Shown: positions 25,943 to 36,797, counted from the first letter of the stretch. The stretch is 48,145 nt of DNA from Nitrosospira sp. 56-18 (GCA_001899235.1 MKVR01000024.1:35046-83190); one strand, 5' to 3'. The notes: a model not told the origin generated them from the sequence alone. Program-made: numbers and translations.

Positions 25943-26641
25943 ATGATGGAGTTGAGACGCGCCGCGGAGCGGGGCCACGCGGATCATGGCTGGCTGAATT
26001 CCTGGCATAGCTTTTCTTTCGCCGATTACTACGACCCCCGGCACATCCAGTTTCGCGCGCTGCGCGTGATAAACGATGATACGGTCGAACCCGGAAAGGG
26101 ATTTGGCACACACAGCCATCGGGATATGGAAATCGTCAGCTACGTGCTCGAAGGAGGCCTGGCGCACAAGGATAGCATGGGCAACGGCTCGGTCATCCGT
26201 CCGGGCAGCGTGCAGCGAATGAGCGCGGGTACCGGCGTACAGCATAGCGAGTTCAACCCGTCGCCAAACGAACGGGTGCATTTTCTGCAAATCTGGTTCC
26301 TGCCTAACGAGACCGGCATTCCCCCAGGCTACGAGGAAAAGATTTTTGCCGATGCGGAAAAACGCGGCCGGCTCCGCCTGATCGCCTCTCCGGATGGTGC
26401 CGAGGGGTCTGTCACCATTCGCGCGGACGCCCGCATGTCGGCCGCCCTGATCGACGATGATGAACGCATCGAGGAACCGCTTTCCGCAGATCGCTCCTAC
26501 TACATTCATATCGCCCGCGGCAGCGCATCGCTGAATGGAACGTCTTTGGCGCCAGGAGACGCCGCCATGCTGACAGGCGAGAAGCATCTCGTCATCGACC
26601 AGGGACAGGGCGCGGAAGTGCTGCTTTTCGAATTGTGGTAG
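25943..26641 (+). CDS. Pirin family protein
   Basis: This 232-aa bicupin of the YhhW/pirin family has the N-terminal signature ADHGWLNSWHSFSFADYYDP and the metal ligands of the first cupin: THSHRDMEIVSYVLEG (two His), then GVQHSEFNPS (His and Glu). Such proteins bind Fe(II). Some have quercetinase activity and others act as redox-sensitive regulators. The role here is unknown. Start ATG 25943 (or 25946) has GGAGGA 5 nt upstream. The end is LLFELW. It lies 70 bp after the MFS-ABM gene and converges with tilS (33 bp between stops). Confidence 0.92.
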   Translation: MMELRRAAERGHADHGWLNSWHSFSFADYYDPRHIQFRALRVINDDTVEPGKGFGTHSHRDMEIVSYVLEGGLAHKDSMGNGSVIRPGSVQRMSAGTGVQHSEFNPSPNERVHFLQIWFLPNETGIPPGYEEKIFADAEKRGRLRLIASPDGAEGSVTIRADARMSAALIDDDERIEEPLSADRSYYIHIARGSASLNGTSLAPGDAAMLTGEKHLVIDQGQGAEVLLFELW

Positions 26642-26674
26642 CCAGGGGGACATGGATCGCCGGGGTGGCTCAAT

Positions 26675-28150
26675 TCATCCCCATGGATCCGTCCGGCGCC
26701 ACTCCACCACCAGTCCCGGCTCCCCCGATGCAGCCTGGTAGGCGCAATCTATCCCGATGCCGGGAACACACACGAGATGATCGCCGCTGAATATCAGGGG
26801 CAGGGCGTCACGCTCCCATGGCGGCAGCGAAGCCTCCCTTAGCAGGTTCTTGAGGCTGCGGCGCGGACGATTGCGATCGGGACGCAGCCGTTCCCCTCCC
26901 CGCCTCATCCGGACCGTGACCGGCTGCTCCGATAGTTTCACCAGCTGGATGCCTGCCCCGTTTCCCATGCTGTTTTCGCGCCTGAAGCTGAGAATGCCGC
27001 CGAGATGCGGCAGGCTCAGTTCGCTTTCGCCACTCCATGCAACCGCTGCAGCCGATATGACTCTCGGCACCGCATCGCCAGGCGTATTCCAAAGCTTCCC
27101 GGCTTTGCATACATGAATGATCCCCCTGAAGCAGCGTACCTCGGCATCGCCAAAGATGACATGCGGATTTGTATCGCAACGCGCGGACAACAGCTGCCGC
27201 AATATGTCATCCAGTTTCACCGTGCTGGGCAGCACAGCCCTCCGCTGGGCGAGCGTGTAGCGCAGCAGGTTGCGCGCGCGCGGCAAACTCAATTTCCGCA
27301 AATCTTCGATATGGAGTTTTCCCGGGATCAGGCCTGCCGCGCTGTCGGCTTCGGCCAGTTCATTGAGAAGCTCCGCAGCTTCGGCCATGTGCCTGCTGGC
27401 GCGTGAAAAGGTAGTGCGATAGGCAGGAAAGCGCTTTTCAAGCAGGGGAAATACTTCGTAGCGCAGGAAATTCCGGTCGAACGACACGTCCTCGTTGCTT
27501 TCGTCCACGATCCAGCGCAAGCCGTTCTCGCGGGCGTAATTCTCGATCTCGCTCCGCGAGGCATGGAGCAAGGGCCGCAGCATCCTGGGCCGATCATGGA
27601 GAGGGACGGCGCCGGGTAATTCCCGCTCGATCTGCGCTGCAAACAACTGGTCCCGCGGTGCCTCATCCAGCGGCAGATCCCGGACGACAGGCATCGCCGC
27701 CAGCCCCTTGACACCCGCTCCCCGCAGCAGTTGCAGCAGAAGCGTTTCGGCCTGGTCGTCCTGGTGCTGCCCAAGCGCCACATAATCGGCCTGGAGCGTG
27801 GCGAATACCCGGTAGCGTCCAGCGCGTGCGGCAGCTTCGAGGCTTGTACCAGGCTCGCGCCCGATTTTCAGCCGCGCCGTTTCCAGGAAAATGCCAACGC
27901 CATGACACAGATCGTGGCAGAACGCGCTCCATTTGCCGGCATTGGCGCTGATGCCGTGGTCGACATGGACTGCGGAGAGCCCGAATCCCATCGAAGCGGA
28001 CAACGGAACCAGCAGATGCAGCAGCACGACCGAATCGATCCCGCCACTCAACGCCACCACCAGGCGGTCTCCCCGGCGAATCCGCTGGTGCAGTATCTCT
28101 TCGGTCCTGCTTTTTATGCTATTTGATTTTGACTTCCTTGAACTTGCCAT
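26675..28150 (-). CDS. tilS: tRNA(Ile)-lysidine synthase TilS
   Basis: TilS modifies C34 of the AUA-reading tRNA-Ile to lysidine, changing both codon and charging identity, and is essential. The N-terminal PP-loop ATP pyrophosphatase motif is SGGIDS (35-40); [19 protein letters not shown] and the region [17 protein letters not shown] are typical. The C-terminal domain (about 390-480) has the conserved [27 protein letters not shown] segment, which binds the acceptor stem. At 491 aa it is within the family range. Its start overlaps the end of accA by 32 bp, with no later start before the P-loop, so the two are translationally linked, a common arrangement in betaproteobacteria. Confidence 0.95.
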   Translation of the reverse strand: MASSRKSKSNSIKSRTEEILHQRIRRGDRLVVALSGGIDSVVLLHLLVPLSASMGFGLSAVHVDHGISANAGKWSAFCHDLCHGVGIFLETARLKIGREPGTSLEAAARAGRYRVFATLQADYVALGQHQDDQAETLLLQLLRGAGVKGLAAMPVVRDLPLDEAPRDQLFAAQIERELPGAVPLHDRPRMLRPLLHASRSEIENYARENGLRWIVDESNEDVSFDRNFLRYEVFPLLEKRFPAYRTTFSRASRHMAEAAELLNELAEADSAAGLIPGKLHIEDLRKLSLPRARNLLRYTLAQRRAVLPSTVKLDDILRQLLSARCDTNPHVIFGDAEVRCFRGIIHVCKAGKLWNTPGDAVPRVISAAAVAWSGESELSLPHLGGILSFRRENSMGNGAGIQLVKLSEQPVTVRMRRGGERLRPDRNRPRRSLKNLLREASLPPWERDALPLIFSGDHLVCVPGIGIDCAYQAASGEPGLVVEWRRTDPWG

Positions 28151-29087
28151 ATCCCATCAGGCGTTCATGGCGCTTCTCCAGCAACGACTCGGTGGAATAG
28201 CCTTGCAAATGCCCGAGCGATTCCTGCAATGCCTTTCTGACGGACTGCATGATGGCAAGATAGTCGCGATGCGCCCCGCCAGGGGGCTCGCTGATAATCT
28301 TGTCGATCAACCCCATCGTCTTCAGGCGATGCGCGGTGATTCCCATGATCTCGGCGGCCTCCGGCGCCTTGTCCGCGCTTTTCCACAGGATAGAGGCGCA
28401 ACCTTCGGGCGAAATAACGGAGTAGGTAGCATATTGCAGCATTTGCACTACGTCGCCAACTGCCACTGCCAGCGCCCCGCCAGAGCCTCCCTCGCCGATG
28501 ATGGTGCAGATCACCGGGACTTTCAGTTCTGCCAGCACGTATAGATTTCTCCCGATAGCCTCTGACTGGCCGCGCTCTTCCGCTCCGATACCAGGATAGG
28601 CGCCCGGCGTATCGATGAAGGTAAGCAGCGGTATCGAGAATTTCTCCGCGAGCTGCATCAGGCGTAGCGCCTTGCGGTAGCCTTCGGGTCTCGGCATGCC
28701 GAAATTGCGGTAGATTTTTTCCTTGGTGTCCCGTCCCTTCTGGTGGCCCATGACCATGACGGTTTGGCCGCCAAACCGCGCAAGCCCGCCTATGATCGCC
28801 TTGTCGTCGGCAAAACTCCGGTCGCCATGAAGTTCCTCGAAATCGGAAAACAGCTGCTGGATATAATCGAGGGTGTAAGGACGCTGCGGATGCCGCGCCA
28901 CCTGCGAAATCTGCCACGGTGACAGCTTGGCATAGATTCCCGAGGTGAGCGACTGGCTTTTCTTTTGCAGCCTCAGGATCTCGGCTGAAATATCCACCGC
29001 CGAATCATCCTGCGCAAAACGCAGTTCCTCGATCTTGGCTTCCAGTTCGGCGATAGGCTGCTCGAAATCCAGAAATATTGTCTTCAT
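28119..29087 (-). CDS. accA: Acetyl-CoA carboxylase carboxyltransferase subunit alpha
   Basis: AccA is the alpha subunit of the carboxyltransferase that transfers CO2 from carboxybiotin to acetyl-CoA, the first step of fatty-acid synthesis, working with AccD. The 322-aa protein begins [22 protein letters not shown] and contains [55 protein letters not shown] and [15 protein letters not shown], all hallmark segments, with the normal C-terminal helical part. Its length is standard. It overlaps tilS by 32 bp. The divergent kdp operon starts 211 bp away; no strong ribosome site precedes this ATG. Confidence 0.96.
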   Translation of the reverse strand: MKTIFLDFEQPIAELEAKIEELRFAQDDSAVDISAEILRLQKKSQSLTSGIYAKLSPWQISQVARHPQRPYTLDYIQQLFSDFEELHGDRSFADDKAIIGGLARFGGQTVMVMGHQKGRDTKEKIYRNFGMPRPEGYRKALRLMQLAEKFSIPLLTFIDTPGAYPGIGAEERGQSEAIGRNLYVLAELKVPVICTIIGEGGSGGALAVAVGDVVQMLQYATYSVISPEGCASILWKSADKAPEAAEIMGITAHRLKTMGLIDKIISEPPGGAHRDYLAIMQSVRKALQESLGHLQGYSTESLLEKRHERLMGYGKFKEVKIK

Positions 29088-29200
29088 GGAGCGCGGGCAC
29101 TATCAAGAAAAACGCAATGATACAGGAACGCCAAAATACCGCACGCCTGTATCCAGAATCAGTTTAGGAACCCCTGAACAAGTCTCCGATGACACAGCTG

Positions 29201-29222
29201 TTTTTATACTTTCTTTGCATCC
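29201..29222 (+). promoter_or_regulatory. Probable KdpE operator
   Basis: TTTTTATACTTTCTTTGCAT plus CC is nearly the same as the T-rich KdpE target upstream of E. coli kdpFABC as I remember it (TTTTTATACTTTTTTTACAC plus C). With the proposed promoter at 29246-29274, transcription would start near 29281. The box would then lie at about -80 to -59, close to the E. coli position. The cognate regulator genes kdpD and kdpE are at the end of the same locus. Confidence 0.75.
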
Positions 29223-29245
29223 AGCATCCGGATATTTGCAGCATC

Positions 29246-29274
29246 TTTAGATGGTTTCGCCTAACCTGTATATT
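29246..29274 (+). promoter_or_regulatory. Possible kdp promoter (-35 TTTAGA, -10 TATATT)
   Basis: TTTAGA (29246-29251) and TATATT (29269-29274) are 17 bp apart. Each matches the sigma-70 consensus only partly, as expected for an activator-dependent promoter. The pair lies 23 bp downstream of the KdpE-like box and 24 bp upstream of the first small open frame of the kdp operon. Confidence 0.45.
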
Positions 29275-29298
29275 TGGGATAGATCCGATGAGGGCGAA

Positions 29299-29391
29299 AT
29301 GGATATCCTCTATGCAGGCGCAATCGTAGCGCTTTTGCTCATGACTGCCGCATTTGTGAGAGGCTGCGGAAAACTGGGCCAGCGTCAATGA
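29299..29391 (+). CDS. 30-aa membrane peptide leading the kdp operon
   Basis: A short frame encodes [19 protein letters not shown] followed by a small basic tail ([10 protein letters not shown]). It has one predicted membrane segment and an N-out/C-in charge pattern. It sits between the kdp promoter region and kdpF, and its stop overlaps the kdpF start (ATGA), so it is translationally coupled. Small single-span peptides at this position occur upstream of kdpF in other betaproteobacterial loci (from memory). It could be an extra accessory subunit of the Kdp complex. It is too short for homology to be conclusive. Confidence 0.6.
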   Translation: MDILYAGAIVALLLMTAAFVRGCGKLGQRQ

Positions 29392-29477
29392 ATGTGTTCT
29401 ATGCCGTCGGCGCGGTCATCGCGGCTATTCTCCTGATATATCTGCTTGTTGCCCTGATAAACGCGGAGGACCTGTAA
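29388..29477 (+). CDS. kdpF: KdpF, small subunit of the K+-transporting ATPase
   Basis: This 29-aa single-span peptide reads [20 protein letters not shown] then VALINAEDL. The end resembles the family C-terminus (YLLVALLKPEDF-like). KdpF stabilises the KdpABC complex in the inner membrane. Its start overlaps the stop of the preceding small gene, and its own stop TAA overlaps the kdpA ATG by one base, with GGAGG just before. Position and composition support the call more than sequence identity does. Confidence 0.8.
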   Translation: MNVFYAVGAVIAAILLIYLLVALINAEDL

Positions 29478-31285
29478 TGACGGCACAATCCCTCGTCATA
29501 CTCCTGGTATTCCTGGCAACACTCCTGTCGGTGGCATACCCTTTGGGTATTTATCTCGCAAAAATTGGCGAGGGTACGCCCATACGCGGCTTGAACTGGA
29601 TGAAGAAAACCGAAAACTTCTTTTACCGTCTTGCCGGCATCCCGCTGGATTCGGAAATGGAATGGAAGGACTACGCCTTGGCACTCCTGGTGTTCAATAC
29701 GTTGGGCGCCCTGGTCGTTTATGCAGTGCAACGCCTGCAGGCATGGTTGCCGCTCAACCCCCAGGCGTTGGGCAACGTGAGTCCTGATTCCTCGTTCAAT
29801 ACCGCTATCAGTTTTGCCACCAATACCAATTGGCAAGGTTATGGGGGCGAATCGACGATGAGCTACCTGACGCAAATGCTGGCACTGACCGTGCAGAATT
29901 TTTTATCGGCAGCGACCGGCATGGCTGTCGCCTACGCACTTGTTCGCGGTTTCAAACGCCACTTCGCGAAATCGATCGGCAACTTCTGGCATGACGTCAC
30001 CCGCTCGACGCTCTATGTACTGTTGCCCCTGTCGGCGCTATTTGCCGTATTCCTAACCAGTCAGGGCGTCATCCAGAATTTCTCCGCGTATCAGGAAGTG
30101 AATTTGGTCGAGCCCCTCAGCTATCAGCAGGCCAAAACCGGGCCGGATGGCGAGCCGCTAACCCATGCCGAGAGCAATCGGATGATGGAATCTGCGATCG
30201 CCACCACTCAGGTGCTGCCGATGGGACCGGTAGCCTCGCAGGAGGCGATCAAACTGCTCGGCACCAACGGTGGCGGTTTTTTCAACGCGAACTCGGCGCA
30301 TCCGTACGCGAACCCCACCCCGCTATCCAATTTTGTCGAGATGCTGTCGATTCTGCTGATTCCCGCCGCACTGTGCTTCGCTTTTGGACGCATGGTCGGC
30401 GACATCCGCCAGGGGTGGGCAATATTGGGTGCAATGACAGTCATTTTTCTGACGATGACGTCCATCGTTCTGGTCGCGGAGCAGCAAGCCCATCCGGTAT
30501 TGCAGGCGCTGGATGTCGACCAGGCGCCGGGCGAGCTGCAGCCCGGCGGGAACATGGAAGGAAAGGAAATACGCTTCGGCATCGGCGCTTCCGCTTTGTT
30601 CGCCGCGGTCACCACGGCGGCATCCTGCGGCGCGGTGAATGCGATGCATGATTCCCTGACCCCGCTCGGCGGCATGGTGCCGATGCTGCTGATGCAGCTG
30701 GGAGAAGTAGTGTTCGGCGGAGTCGGATCCGGACTGTATGGCATGCTGATTTTCTCGATCCTTGCCGTATTCGTTGCCGGCTTGATGATCGGGCGGACGC
30801 CGGAATACCTGGGCAAGAAAATCCAGCCATTCGAAATGAAAATGGCTTCCATGGTGATTCTTGTCACACCTCTGCTGGTGCTGGGTGGAACCGCACTGGC
30901 GGTCATGGTTGACGCCGGCAGAGCAGGCATTCTGAATCCCGGCGCGCATGGCTTTTCCGAAATTCTGTATGCGTTCTCGTCAGCTGCCAATAACAACGGC
31001 AGCGCCTTTGCCGGCTTGTCGGCCAATACCCCGTTTTATAACATTCTGCTGGCAATCGCGATGTGGTTCGGCCGCTTTATCCCCATCGTTGCGGTGCTGG
31101 CCATCGCAGGTTCGCTGGCGGCAAAGAAGCGCGTTGAAGTGACTGCAGGCACCCTGCCGACACACGGCCCGCTCTTTATTGCTCTCCTGTCAGGGACCGT
31201 CATTGTCGTCGGCGCGCTCACCTACCTCCCCGCACTGGCACTGGGACCGGTCATCGAGCATTTGCAGCTTCATGCCTTGCGCTGA
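29477..31285 (+). CDS. kdpA: Potassium-transporting ATPase subunit KdpA
   Basis: This is the K+-channel-like subunit of the KdpFABC pump (602 aa, normal length), with about ten membrane helices. Selectivity-filter-like loops include [33 protein letters not shown] and [14 protein letters not shown]. It captures K+ at micromolar levels and passes it through an intersubunit tunnel to KdpB. GGAGG stands 6 nt before the ATG, inside the kdpF stop region. kdpB follows after 12 bp. Confidence 0.97.
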   Translation: MTAQSLVILLVFLATLLSVAYPLGIYLAKIGEGTPIRGLNWMKKTENFFYRLAGIPLDSEMEWKDYALALLVFNTLGALVVYAVQRLQAWLPLNPQALGNVSPDSSFNTAISFATNTNWQGYGGESTMSYLTQMLALTVQNFLSAATGMAVAYALVRGFKRHFAKSIGNFWHDVTRSTLYVLLPLSALFAVFLTSQGVIQNFSAYQEVNLVEPLSYQQAKTGPDGEPLTHAESNRMMESAIATTQVLPMGPVASQEAIKLLGTNGGGFFNANSAHPYANPTPLSNFVEMLSILLIPAALCFAFGRMVGDIRQGWAILGAMTVIFLTMTSIVLVAEQQAHPVLQALDVDQAPGELQPGGNMEGKEIRFGIGASALFAAVTTAASCGAVNAMHDSLTPLGGMVPMLLMQLGEVVFGGVGSGLYGMLIFSILAVFVAGLMIGRTPEYLGKKIQPFEMKMASMVILVTPLLVLGGTALAVMVDAGRAGILNPGAHGFSEILYAFSSAANNNGSAFAGLSANTPFYNILLAIAMWFGRFIPIVAVLAIAGSLAAKKRVEVTAGTLPTHGPLFIALLSGTVIVVGALTYLPALALGPVIEHLQLHALR

Positions 31286-31297
31286 GAAAGGATCGGA

Positions 31298-33364
31298 ATG
31301 AGTCACGAGAAGACGCCCCCTTTCGGCTGGGAATTGATCGGTTCCGCCCTCGTCAATGCTTTCAAAAAGCTCGACCCGCGCCTTCAATGGCACAGCCCGG
31401 TGATGTTCATCGTTTATGTCGGGAGCATCCTGACCACTCTGCTGTTTATGCAAGCCCTCATGCAGGGTGGCGAGGAGGATGCCGGTTTTATTTTGAACAT
31501 CACCCTATGGCTGTGGTTTACCGTGCTATTCGCAAATCTGGCCGAAGCGCTGGCGGAAGGCCGCAGCAAGGCGCAAGCCGCAGCGCTTCATGCCTTGAAA
31601 AAAACGGTTGCCGCCAAAAAACTGGATGCGCCATACCATGGCGGCAGCTGGACCACGATATCCGCCTCCAATCTGCGCAAAGGCGACATCGTGCTGGTGG
31701 AAGCCGGAGACGTGATTCCCGCCGATGGCGAAGTGACGGAAGGAGTGGCGTCGGTTGATGAAAGCGCCATCACGGGCGAATCCGCGCCTGTCATCCGCGA
31801 ATCGGGCGGTGATTTTTCCGCAGTAACCGGCGGCACGCGCTTGCTTTCCGACTGGCTGGTGGTGCGGATAGCGGTCGATCCGGGCGAAGCGTTCGTGGAT
31901 CGCATGATTGCCATGGTTGAAGGCGCGAAGCGGCAGAGAACACCCAATGAGATCGCCTTGAACATACTGCTGGTTGCGCTGACCATCATTTTCCTGCTGG
32001 TAACGGTAAGCCTGCTGCCGTTCTCGCTTTTCAGCGTCGAAGCCGCCCAGGCCGGTTCGCCCGTTACCATGACGATACTGGTCGCATTGCTTGTATGTCT
32101 GATTCCCACCACCATTGGCGGACTGCTGTCCGCCATCAGCGTCGCGGGCATGAGCCGCTTGATGCAGGCCAACGTCATCGCGACCTCAGGCCGGGCAGTG
32201 GAGGCGGCCGGGGACGTGGATGTGCTGCTGCTGGATAAAACCGGGACGATCACGCTCGGCAACCGGCAGGCTGCCGCATTTTTTCCGGCGCCAGGAGTCA
32301 CGGAGGAACAACTGGCCGATGCCGCCCAGCTTGCCTCCCTGGCGGATGGAACACCTGAGGGCCGCAGCATCGTCGCATTGGCGAAGCAGCGCTTCAATAT
32401 GCGCGGACGGGATATGGAAGCGCTGCACGCGACATTCATCCCATACAGCGCGCAAACTCGCATGAGTGGCGTGGATACCGGAAACCGGGCTATCCGCAAG
32501 GGTGCGGCGGACTCCATGAAAAAATATGCCGCATCGCTAGGGCATCCTTATCCATCGGAAATCACCCGGACCACGGACGATATCGCCCGCCGTGGCAGCA
32601 CGCCCCTGGTGGTAGTGGACAATAGCCGTGTAATGGGAACGATAGAATTCAAGGATATCGTCAAGGGCGGCATCAAAGAACGCTTTTCCGAATTGCGCCG
32701 CATGGGCATCAGGACGGTGATGATTACCGGCGACAATAGAATCACCGCCGCCGCGATTGCAGCCGAGGCAGGCGTGGACGACTTCATGGCGGAAGCCACG
32801 CCCGAGGACAAGCTCAAGCTGATTCGTTCATTTCAGGCTGGCGGACGCCTGGTGGCAATGACAGGCGATGGCACCAACGATGCACCGGCGCTGGCGCAGG
32901 CCGATGTGGCCGTCGCCATGAATTCGGGTACGCAGGCGGCAAAGGAGGCAGGCAACATGGTCGATCTCGATTCCAACCCCACCAAACTGCTGGAGATCGT
33001 GGAGATCGGGAAGCAGATGCTGATGACCCGCGGCGCTTTATCCACATTTTCCATAGCCAACGATGCCGCCAAGTATTTCGCCATCATCCCCGCGGCTTTC
33101 GCCACCACCTATCCGCAACTGGCTGCGCTCGACGTGATGCGTCTTACCAGTCCGTCATCCGCCATTGTTTCCGCTGTAATCTTCAATGCACTGATCATCG
33201 TCGCGTTGATTCCGCTGGCATTGAAGGGCGTGAAATACCGGGCCATCGGCGCCGCCCTGCTGTTGCGGCGCAATCTGCTGATTTATGGATTGGGTGGCAT
33301 CCTGGTGCCATTCGCCGGAATCAAGGCGATAGACATGGTGCTGGCGGTAATTGGCCTTGCGTAG
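31298..33364 (+). CDS. kdpB: Potassium-transporting ATPase subunit KdpB (P-type ATPase)
   Basis: This catalytic subunit of 688 aa hydrolyses ATP in the Kdp pump. P-type motifs are present in order: actuator TGES (ITGESAPV), phosphorylation site [14 protein letters not shown] with Asp313, nucleotide-binding KGAADSM, and the hinge [42 protein letters not shown]. Seven membrane helices fit the family. The Ser in the TGESAP loop, the site of inhibitory phosphorylation in E. coli KdpB (Ser162), is conserved. kdpC follows after 9 bp. Confidence 0.97.
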   Translation: MSHEKTPPFGWELIGSALVNAFKKLDPRLQWHSPVMFIVYVGSILTTLLFMQALMQGGEEDAGFILNITLWLWFTVLFANLAEALAEGRSKAQAAALHALKKTVAAKKLDAPYHGGSWTTISASNLRKGDIVLVEAGDVIPADGEVTEGVASVDESAITGESAPVIRESGGDFSAVTGGTRLLSDWLVVRIAVDPGEAFVDRMIAMVEGAKRQRTPNEIALNILLVALTIIFLLVTVSLLPFSLFSVEAAQAGSPVTMTILVALLVCLIPTTIGGLLSAISVAGMSRLMQANVIATSGRAVEAAGDVDVLLLDKTGTITLGNRQAAAFFPAPGVTEEQLADAAQLASLADGTPEGRSIVALAKQRFNMRGRDMEALHATFIPYSAQTRMSGVDTGNRAIRKGAADSMKKYAASLGHPYPSEITRTTDDIARRGSTPLVVVDNSRVMGTIEFKDIVKGGIKERFSELRRMGIRTVMITGDNRITAAAIAAEAGVDDFMAEATPEDKLKLIRSFQAGGRLVAMTGDGTNDAPALAQADVAVAMNSGTQAAKEAGNMVDLDSNPTKLLEIVEIGKQMLMTRGALSTFSIANDAAKYFAIIPAAFATTYPQLAALDVMRLTSPSSAIVSAVIFNALIIVALIPLALKGVKYRAIGAALLLRRNLLIYGLGGILVPFAGIKAIDMVLAVIGLA

Positions 33365-33373
33365 GGGCGCCGC

Positions 33374-33973
33374 GTGAAAACCGCTTTTCGTCCCGCCATG
33401 GCATTGTTTGCGATACTGACGATCATTTGCGGCCTGCTGTATCCGCTCACTGTCACCGTCATCGCGCATACCCTGTTTACGGATAAAGCTGAGGGCAGCC
33501 TGGTGCTGCGCGACGGCCAACCGATCGGCTCCTTGCTGATCGGCCAGGCGTTTCTTTCTCCAAAATATTTCTGGGGCCGGCCTTCCGCCACCAGCCCCAT
33601 GCCCAATAACGGCGCATCATCGGGCGGGTCGAATCTGGGCCCCACCAACCCGGCGCAGATCGACGCGGTAAGGATGCGCATCGAAGCCCTGAAACGAGCC
33701 GATCCCGGCAATATCGCCCCGATTCCGGTCGACCTGGTGACGGCCTCCGCAAGCGGCCTGGATCCGGAGATCAGTATCGCTGCAGCGTACTACCAGCTGG
33801 AGCGCGTTGCGCGCGCGCGCAATGCCACCATTGAAGAAATACGCGGCATGATAGCAAGACTGGGCAAGGCCCGATATCTCGGATTCTTCGGTGAGCCGCG
33901 CGTGAACGTGCTGGCCCTCAACCTGGCTCTCGATCGGGCTTTCGCCCGCACCGGCGATGCCGACCCCCGCTGA
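33374..33973 (+). CDS. kdpC: Potassium-transporting ATPase subunit KdpC
   Basis: This 199-aa accessory subunit has one N-terminal membrane helix (about 5-32) and a periplasmic domain with the family motifs SLLIGQAFLSPKYFWGRPSA, GSNLGPTNPAQID, and PVDLVTASASGLDPEISIAAAYYQLERVARAR. KdpC is thought to raise K+ affinity. The usual end, VNVLALNLALD, is present. The next gene, kdpD, starts about 60 bp later. Confidence 0.96.
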   Translation: MKTAFRPAMALFAILTIICGLLYPLTVTVIAHTLFTDKAEGSLVLRDGQPIGSLLIGQAFLSPKYFWGRPSATSPMPNNGASSGGSNLGPTNPAQIDAVRMRIEALKRADPGNIAPIPVDLVTASASGLDPEISIAAAYYQLERVARARNATIEEIRGMIARLGKARYLGFFGEPRVNVLALNLALDRAFARTGDADPR

Positions 33974-34034
33974 AAAAACAACTGATGCGCCTGACCCATG
34001 ACTCCGATAAATAGCTTTAGCGCCATTGCCTGCC

Positions 34035-36797
34035 ATGCGCGCGGCTGAGCCTCCACGCCCCGATCCTGACGCGCTGCTGGCGCAAATCCAGGAGCGGGAA
34101 CTGTCCACATCCCGGGGAAAACTGCGTATTTATTTCGGCGCCTCGGCAGGAGTCGGCAAGACTTACGCGATGCTGACCGCCGCCAGGCGCATGCAAGCGG
34201 ATGGCCACGACATCGTGGTGGGAGTTATCGAGCCGCATGGCCGTGATGAAACAGCCGCACTCATCGAGGGCCTCGAAGTCCTGCCCGAAAAGAAAATCCA
34301 TTACCGGGGGAAAACCCTGACCGAATTTGATATCGATACGGCGCTGGCACGCCATCCCGCGGTGATCCTGGTGGATGAACTGGCCCATTCCAATGGGCCG
34401 GGATCGCGCCACGCCAAGCGCTGGCAGGACGTCGAAGAATTGCTGGACGCGGGCATCGATGTATTCACCACAGTCAATGTACAACATCTGGAAAGTCTGA
34501 GCGACGTGATCGGCGGCATCATAGGCGTACACATTGCGGAAACCCTGCCCGATGCGGTATTCGACGAAGCCAGCGAAATCGTGCTGATCGATATAACGGC
34601 GGACGAGCTTCTCATGCGGCTCAGGGCCGGAAAAGTGTACCAGGCACAGCTGGTGGAGCATGCTTCCCGGAATTTTTTCCGTAAAGGCAATCTGATCGCT
34701 TTGCGCGAACTGGCGCTGCGCCGCACCGCCGATCGCGTGGAAGACGATGTGAAGGCCTACCGCATCGAAAAATCGATCGGACCGGTATGGAAAACCGATT
34801 CGACCCTGCTCGCCTGCATCGGGCCGGGTCCGGATGCGGAGCAGGTGATTCGCGCAGCAGCCCGAATGGCAGGACGGATGAATACCGACTGGCACGCGAT
34901 TTATGTCGAGACGCCGCAATTGCAGCGCCTGTCCCCCGCGCATCGCGAACGCATACTGGAAAAGCTGAAACTCGCGCAGAATCTGGGCGCCACCTCGGCG
35001 ATACTGGCGGGGAATGATATTGCCCTGGCGATAGTGGACTACGCGCGCGCCCGCAATCTATCGAACATAGTAGTGGGGCGCAGCCGCTCCTCCGTCTGGC
35101 CCTGGCGCAGCGCCTATGCGAAGAGGATCACCAGTTATGCGTCTGACATGGATATGATTGAAATAGGCCGCCCCTTTCCGAAAGAATCGCCAGGCTTGGA
35201 GCAAGCGAGCGGAACAGAAGCATCCCAGTCGGCTCCGGGCGTACTGCTTTCGCGGCAACACGCCGTACCCCGTTGGGGCTATGCCTGGGCAGCGGCGGCC
35301 AGTCTGCTGACCGCGCTCCTCGCCATGCCGCTGTCGCGCTATCTGGATCTCGCCAACATCGTCATGCTGTTTCTGCTGGCAACCGTGCTGGTGGCGGTGA
35401 GATGGGGACGTGGCCCATCGATTGCCGCAACGCTGGTAGGCGTCATAGCATTCGACTTTTTTTTCGTACCCCCAAGATTTTCATTCGCCGTCAGCGACCT
35501 GCAGTACCTGGTGACATTCATGATCATGCTTGCGGTGGGCTTGATCATTGGGCATCTCACTGCCGGCTTGCGCTACCAGGCGCGCGTCGCATCGCATCGC
35601 GAGGAACGCGCGCTCGCCTTGTACGAATACGCGCGCGAACTGTCCGGCGCCTTGCAAACCGAACAGATTTCCGAAGCGACACGCAGTTTTGTTCAGCGCA
35701 CGTTCCATGCGAAGGCTACGTTATTGCTGCCCGACGATGCGGGCCATTTGCGCTTTGCCCCGGCACTAGGGGAAATATCCGGACCTCCTGGCACCCATGC
35801 TCCGGATATGGGAATAGCGCAGTGGGCATTCGATCATGCGGCGCCAGCCGGCATTGGCACGAATACGCTTCCCGGCGGAAGCTTTTTCTATCTGCCGCTG
35901 GTCGCGCCGATGCGCACCCGCGGGGTGCTTGCCATCGAGCCCGAAAATCGCCGCTGGATACTTATCCCCGAGCAGCGGCGCCAGCTCGATACCTTTGCCG
36001 CGCTCGCGGCCATCGCGCTGGAACGCGTGCATTACATCGAGATTGCAAAGAGTGTGCTGATACGCATGGAATCGGAGCGGTTGCGCAACGCGCTACTGGC
36101 CGCCCTGTCGCACGATCTGCGCACGCCTCTCACCTCGCTGGTGGGGCTATCCGATTCCCTGGCCATATCCGCTCCGGCTCTTGCTCCATCCCAGCGGGAG
36201 CTGGCGGAAGCCGTGCGTGACGAAGCTGTCCGCATGAACAATCTCGTATCCAACCTGCTGGATATGGCGCGCATTCAAAGCGGCGAGGTCAAGCTCAATC
36301 TGCAGTGGCAACCCTTCGAAGAAGTCGTAGGTAGCGCATTGCACGCTTGCCGCTCTCAGTTGGCCCGGCATCAACTGCAAACCCGGCTTCCCCGCGACCT
36401 GCCCCTGGTTCGCTTCGACGCCGTGCTGATCGAGCGAGTGCTGTGCAATCTCATCGAGAATGCGAGCAAATATACGCCGCCTGGTTCACGCTTTACCATT
36501 GCGGCAGAAGTGAAAGAACAGTTTCTGAAAGTCACTTTCTCCGATAACGGGCCTGGGCTGCCGCGCGGCATGGAGGAAGCGGTTTTCGAGAAATTCACCC
36601 GTGGAGAAAAAGAGTCGGCTAAACCGGGCGTTGGCCTGGGGCTCGCGATTTGCCGCGCTATTGTCGAAGCGCATGGCGGCACCCTCTGCGCCCGGCGACC
36701 GCCGGATGGTGGCACCGCCTTTGTATTCACGCTTCCGCTTGGCAAACCGCCAGATATATCTTCAGTGGAAGAAATCCCTGCTAGTCTTCCGAATTGA
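34035..36797 (+). CDS. kdpD: Osmosensitive K+ channel histidine kinase KdpD
   Basis: KdpD senses low K+ or high osmolarity and phosphorylates KdpE. The 920-aa protein has the N-terminal KdpD domain with Walker A GASAGVGKT (35-43) and VDELAHSNGPGSRHAKRWQDVEEL, then a universal-stress-like domain (about 250-365, with LVVGRS-type turn IVVGRSRSS). Four membrane helices follow (about 415-520, FDFFFVPPRFSFAVSD loop), then a GAF domain, the H-box ALSHDLRTPLTSL with His693, and HATPase_c (NLIENASKYTPPGS, DNGPGLP, GVGLGLAICRAIVEAHGG). ATG 34035 is chosen over a TTG nine bases upstream. kdpE follows after 69 bp. Confidence 0.96.
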   Translation: MRAAEPPRPDPDALLAQIQERELSTSRGKLRIYFGASAGVGKTYAMLTAARRMQADGHDIVVGVIEPHGRDETAALIEGLEVLPEKKIHYRGKTLTEFDIDTALARHPAVILVDELAHSNGPGSRHAKRWQDVEELLDAGIDVFTTVNVQHLESLSDVIGGIIGVHIAETLPDAVFDEASEIVLIDITADELLMRLRAGKVYQAQLVEHASRNFFRKGNLIALRELALRRTADRVEDDVKAYRIEKSIGPVWKTDSTLLACIGPGPDAEQVIRAAARMAGRMNTDWHAIYVETPQLQRLSPAHRERILEKLKLAQNLGATSAILAGNDIALAIVDYARARNLSNIVVGRSRSSVWPWRSAYAKRITSYASDMDMIEIGRPFPKESPGLEQASGTEASQSAPGVLLSRQHAVPRWGYAWAAAASLLTALLAMPLSRYLDLANIVMLFLLATVLVAVRWGRGPSIAATLVGVIAFDFFFVPPRFSFAVSDLQYLVTFMIMLAVGLIIGHLTAGLRYQARVASHREERALALYEYARELSGALQTEQISEATRSFVQRTFHAKATLLLPDDAGHLRFAPALGEISGPPGTHAPDMGIAQWAFDHAAPAGIGTNTLPGGSFFYLPLVAPMRTRGVLAIEPENRRWILIPEQRRQLDTFAALAAIALERVHYIEIAKSVLIRMESERLRNALLAALSHDLRTPLTSLVGLSDSLAISAPALAPSQRELAEAVRDEAVRMNNLVSNLLDMARIQSGEVKLNLQWQPFEEVVGSALHACRSQLARHQLQTRLPRDLPLVRFDAVLIERVLCNLIENASKYTPPGSRFTIAAEVKEQFLKVTFSDNGPGLPRGMEEAVFEKFTRGEKESAKPGVGLGLAICRAIVEAHGGTLCARRPPDGGTAFVFTLPLGKPPDISSVEEIPASLPN

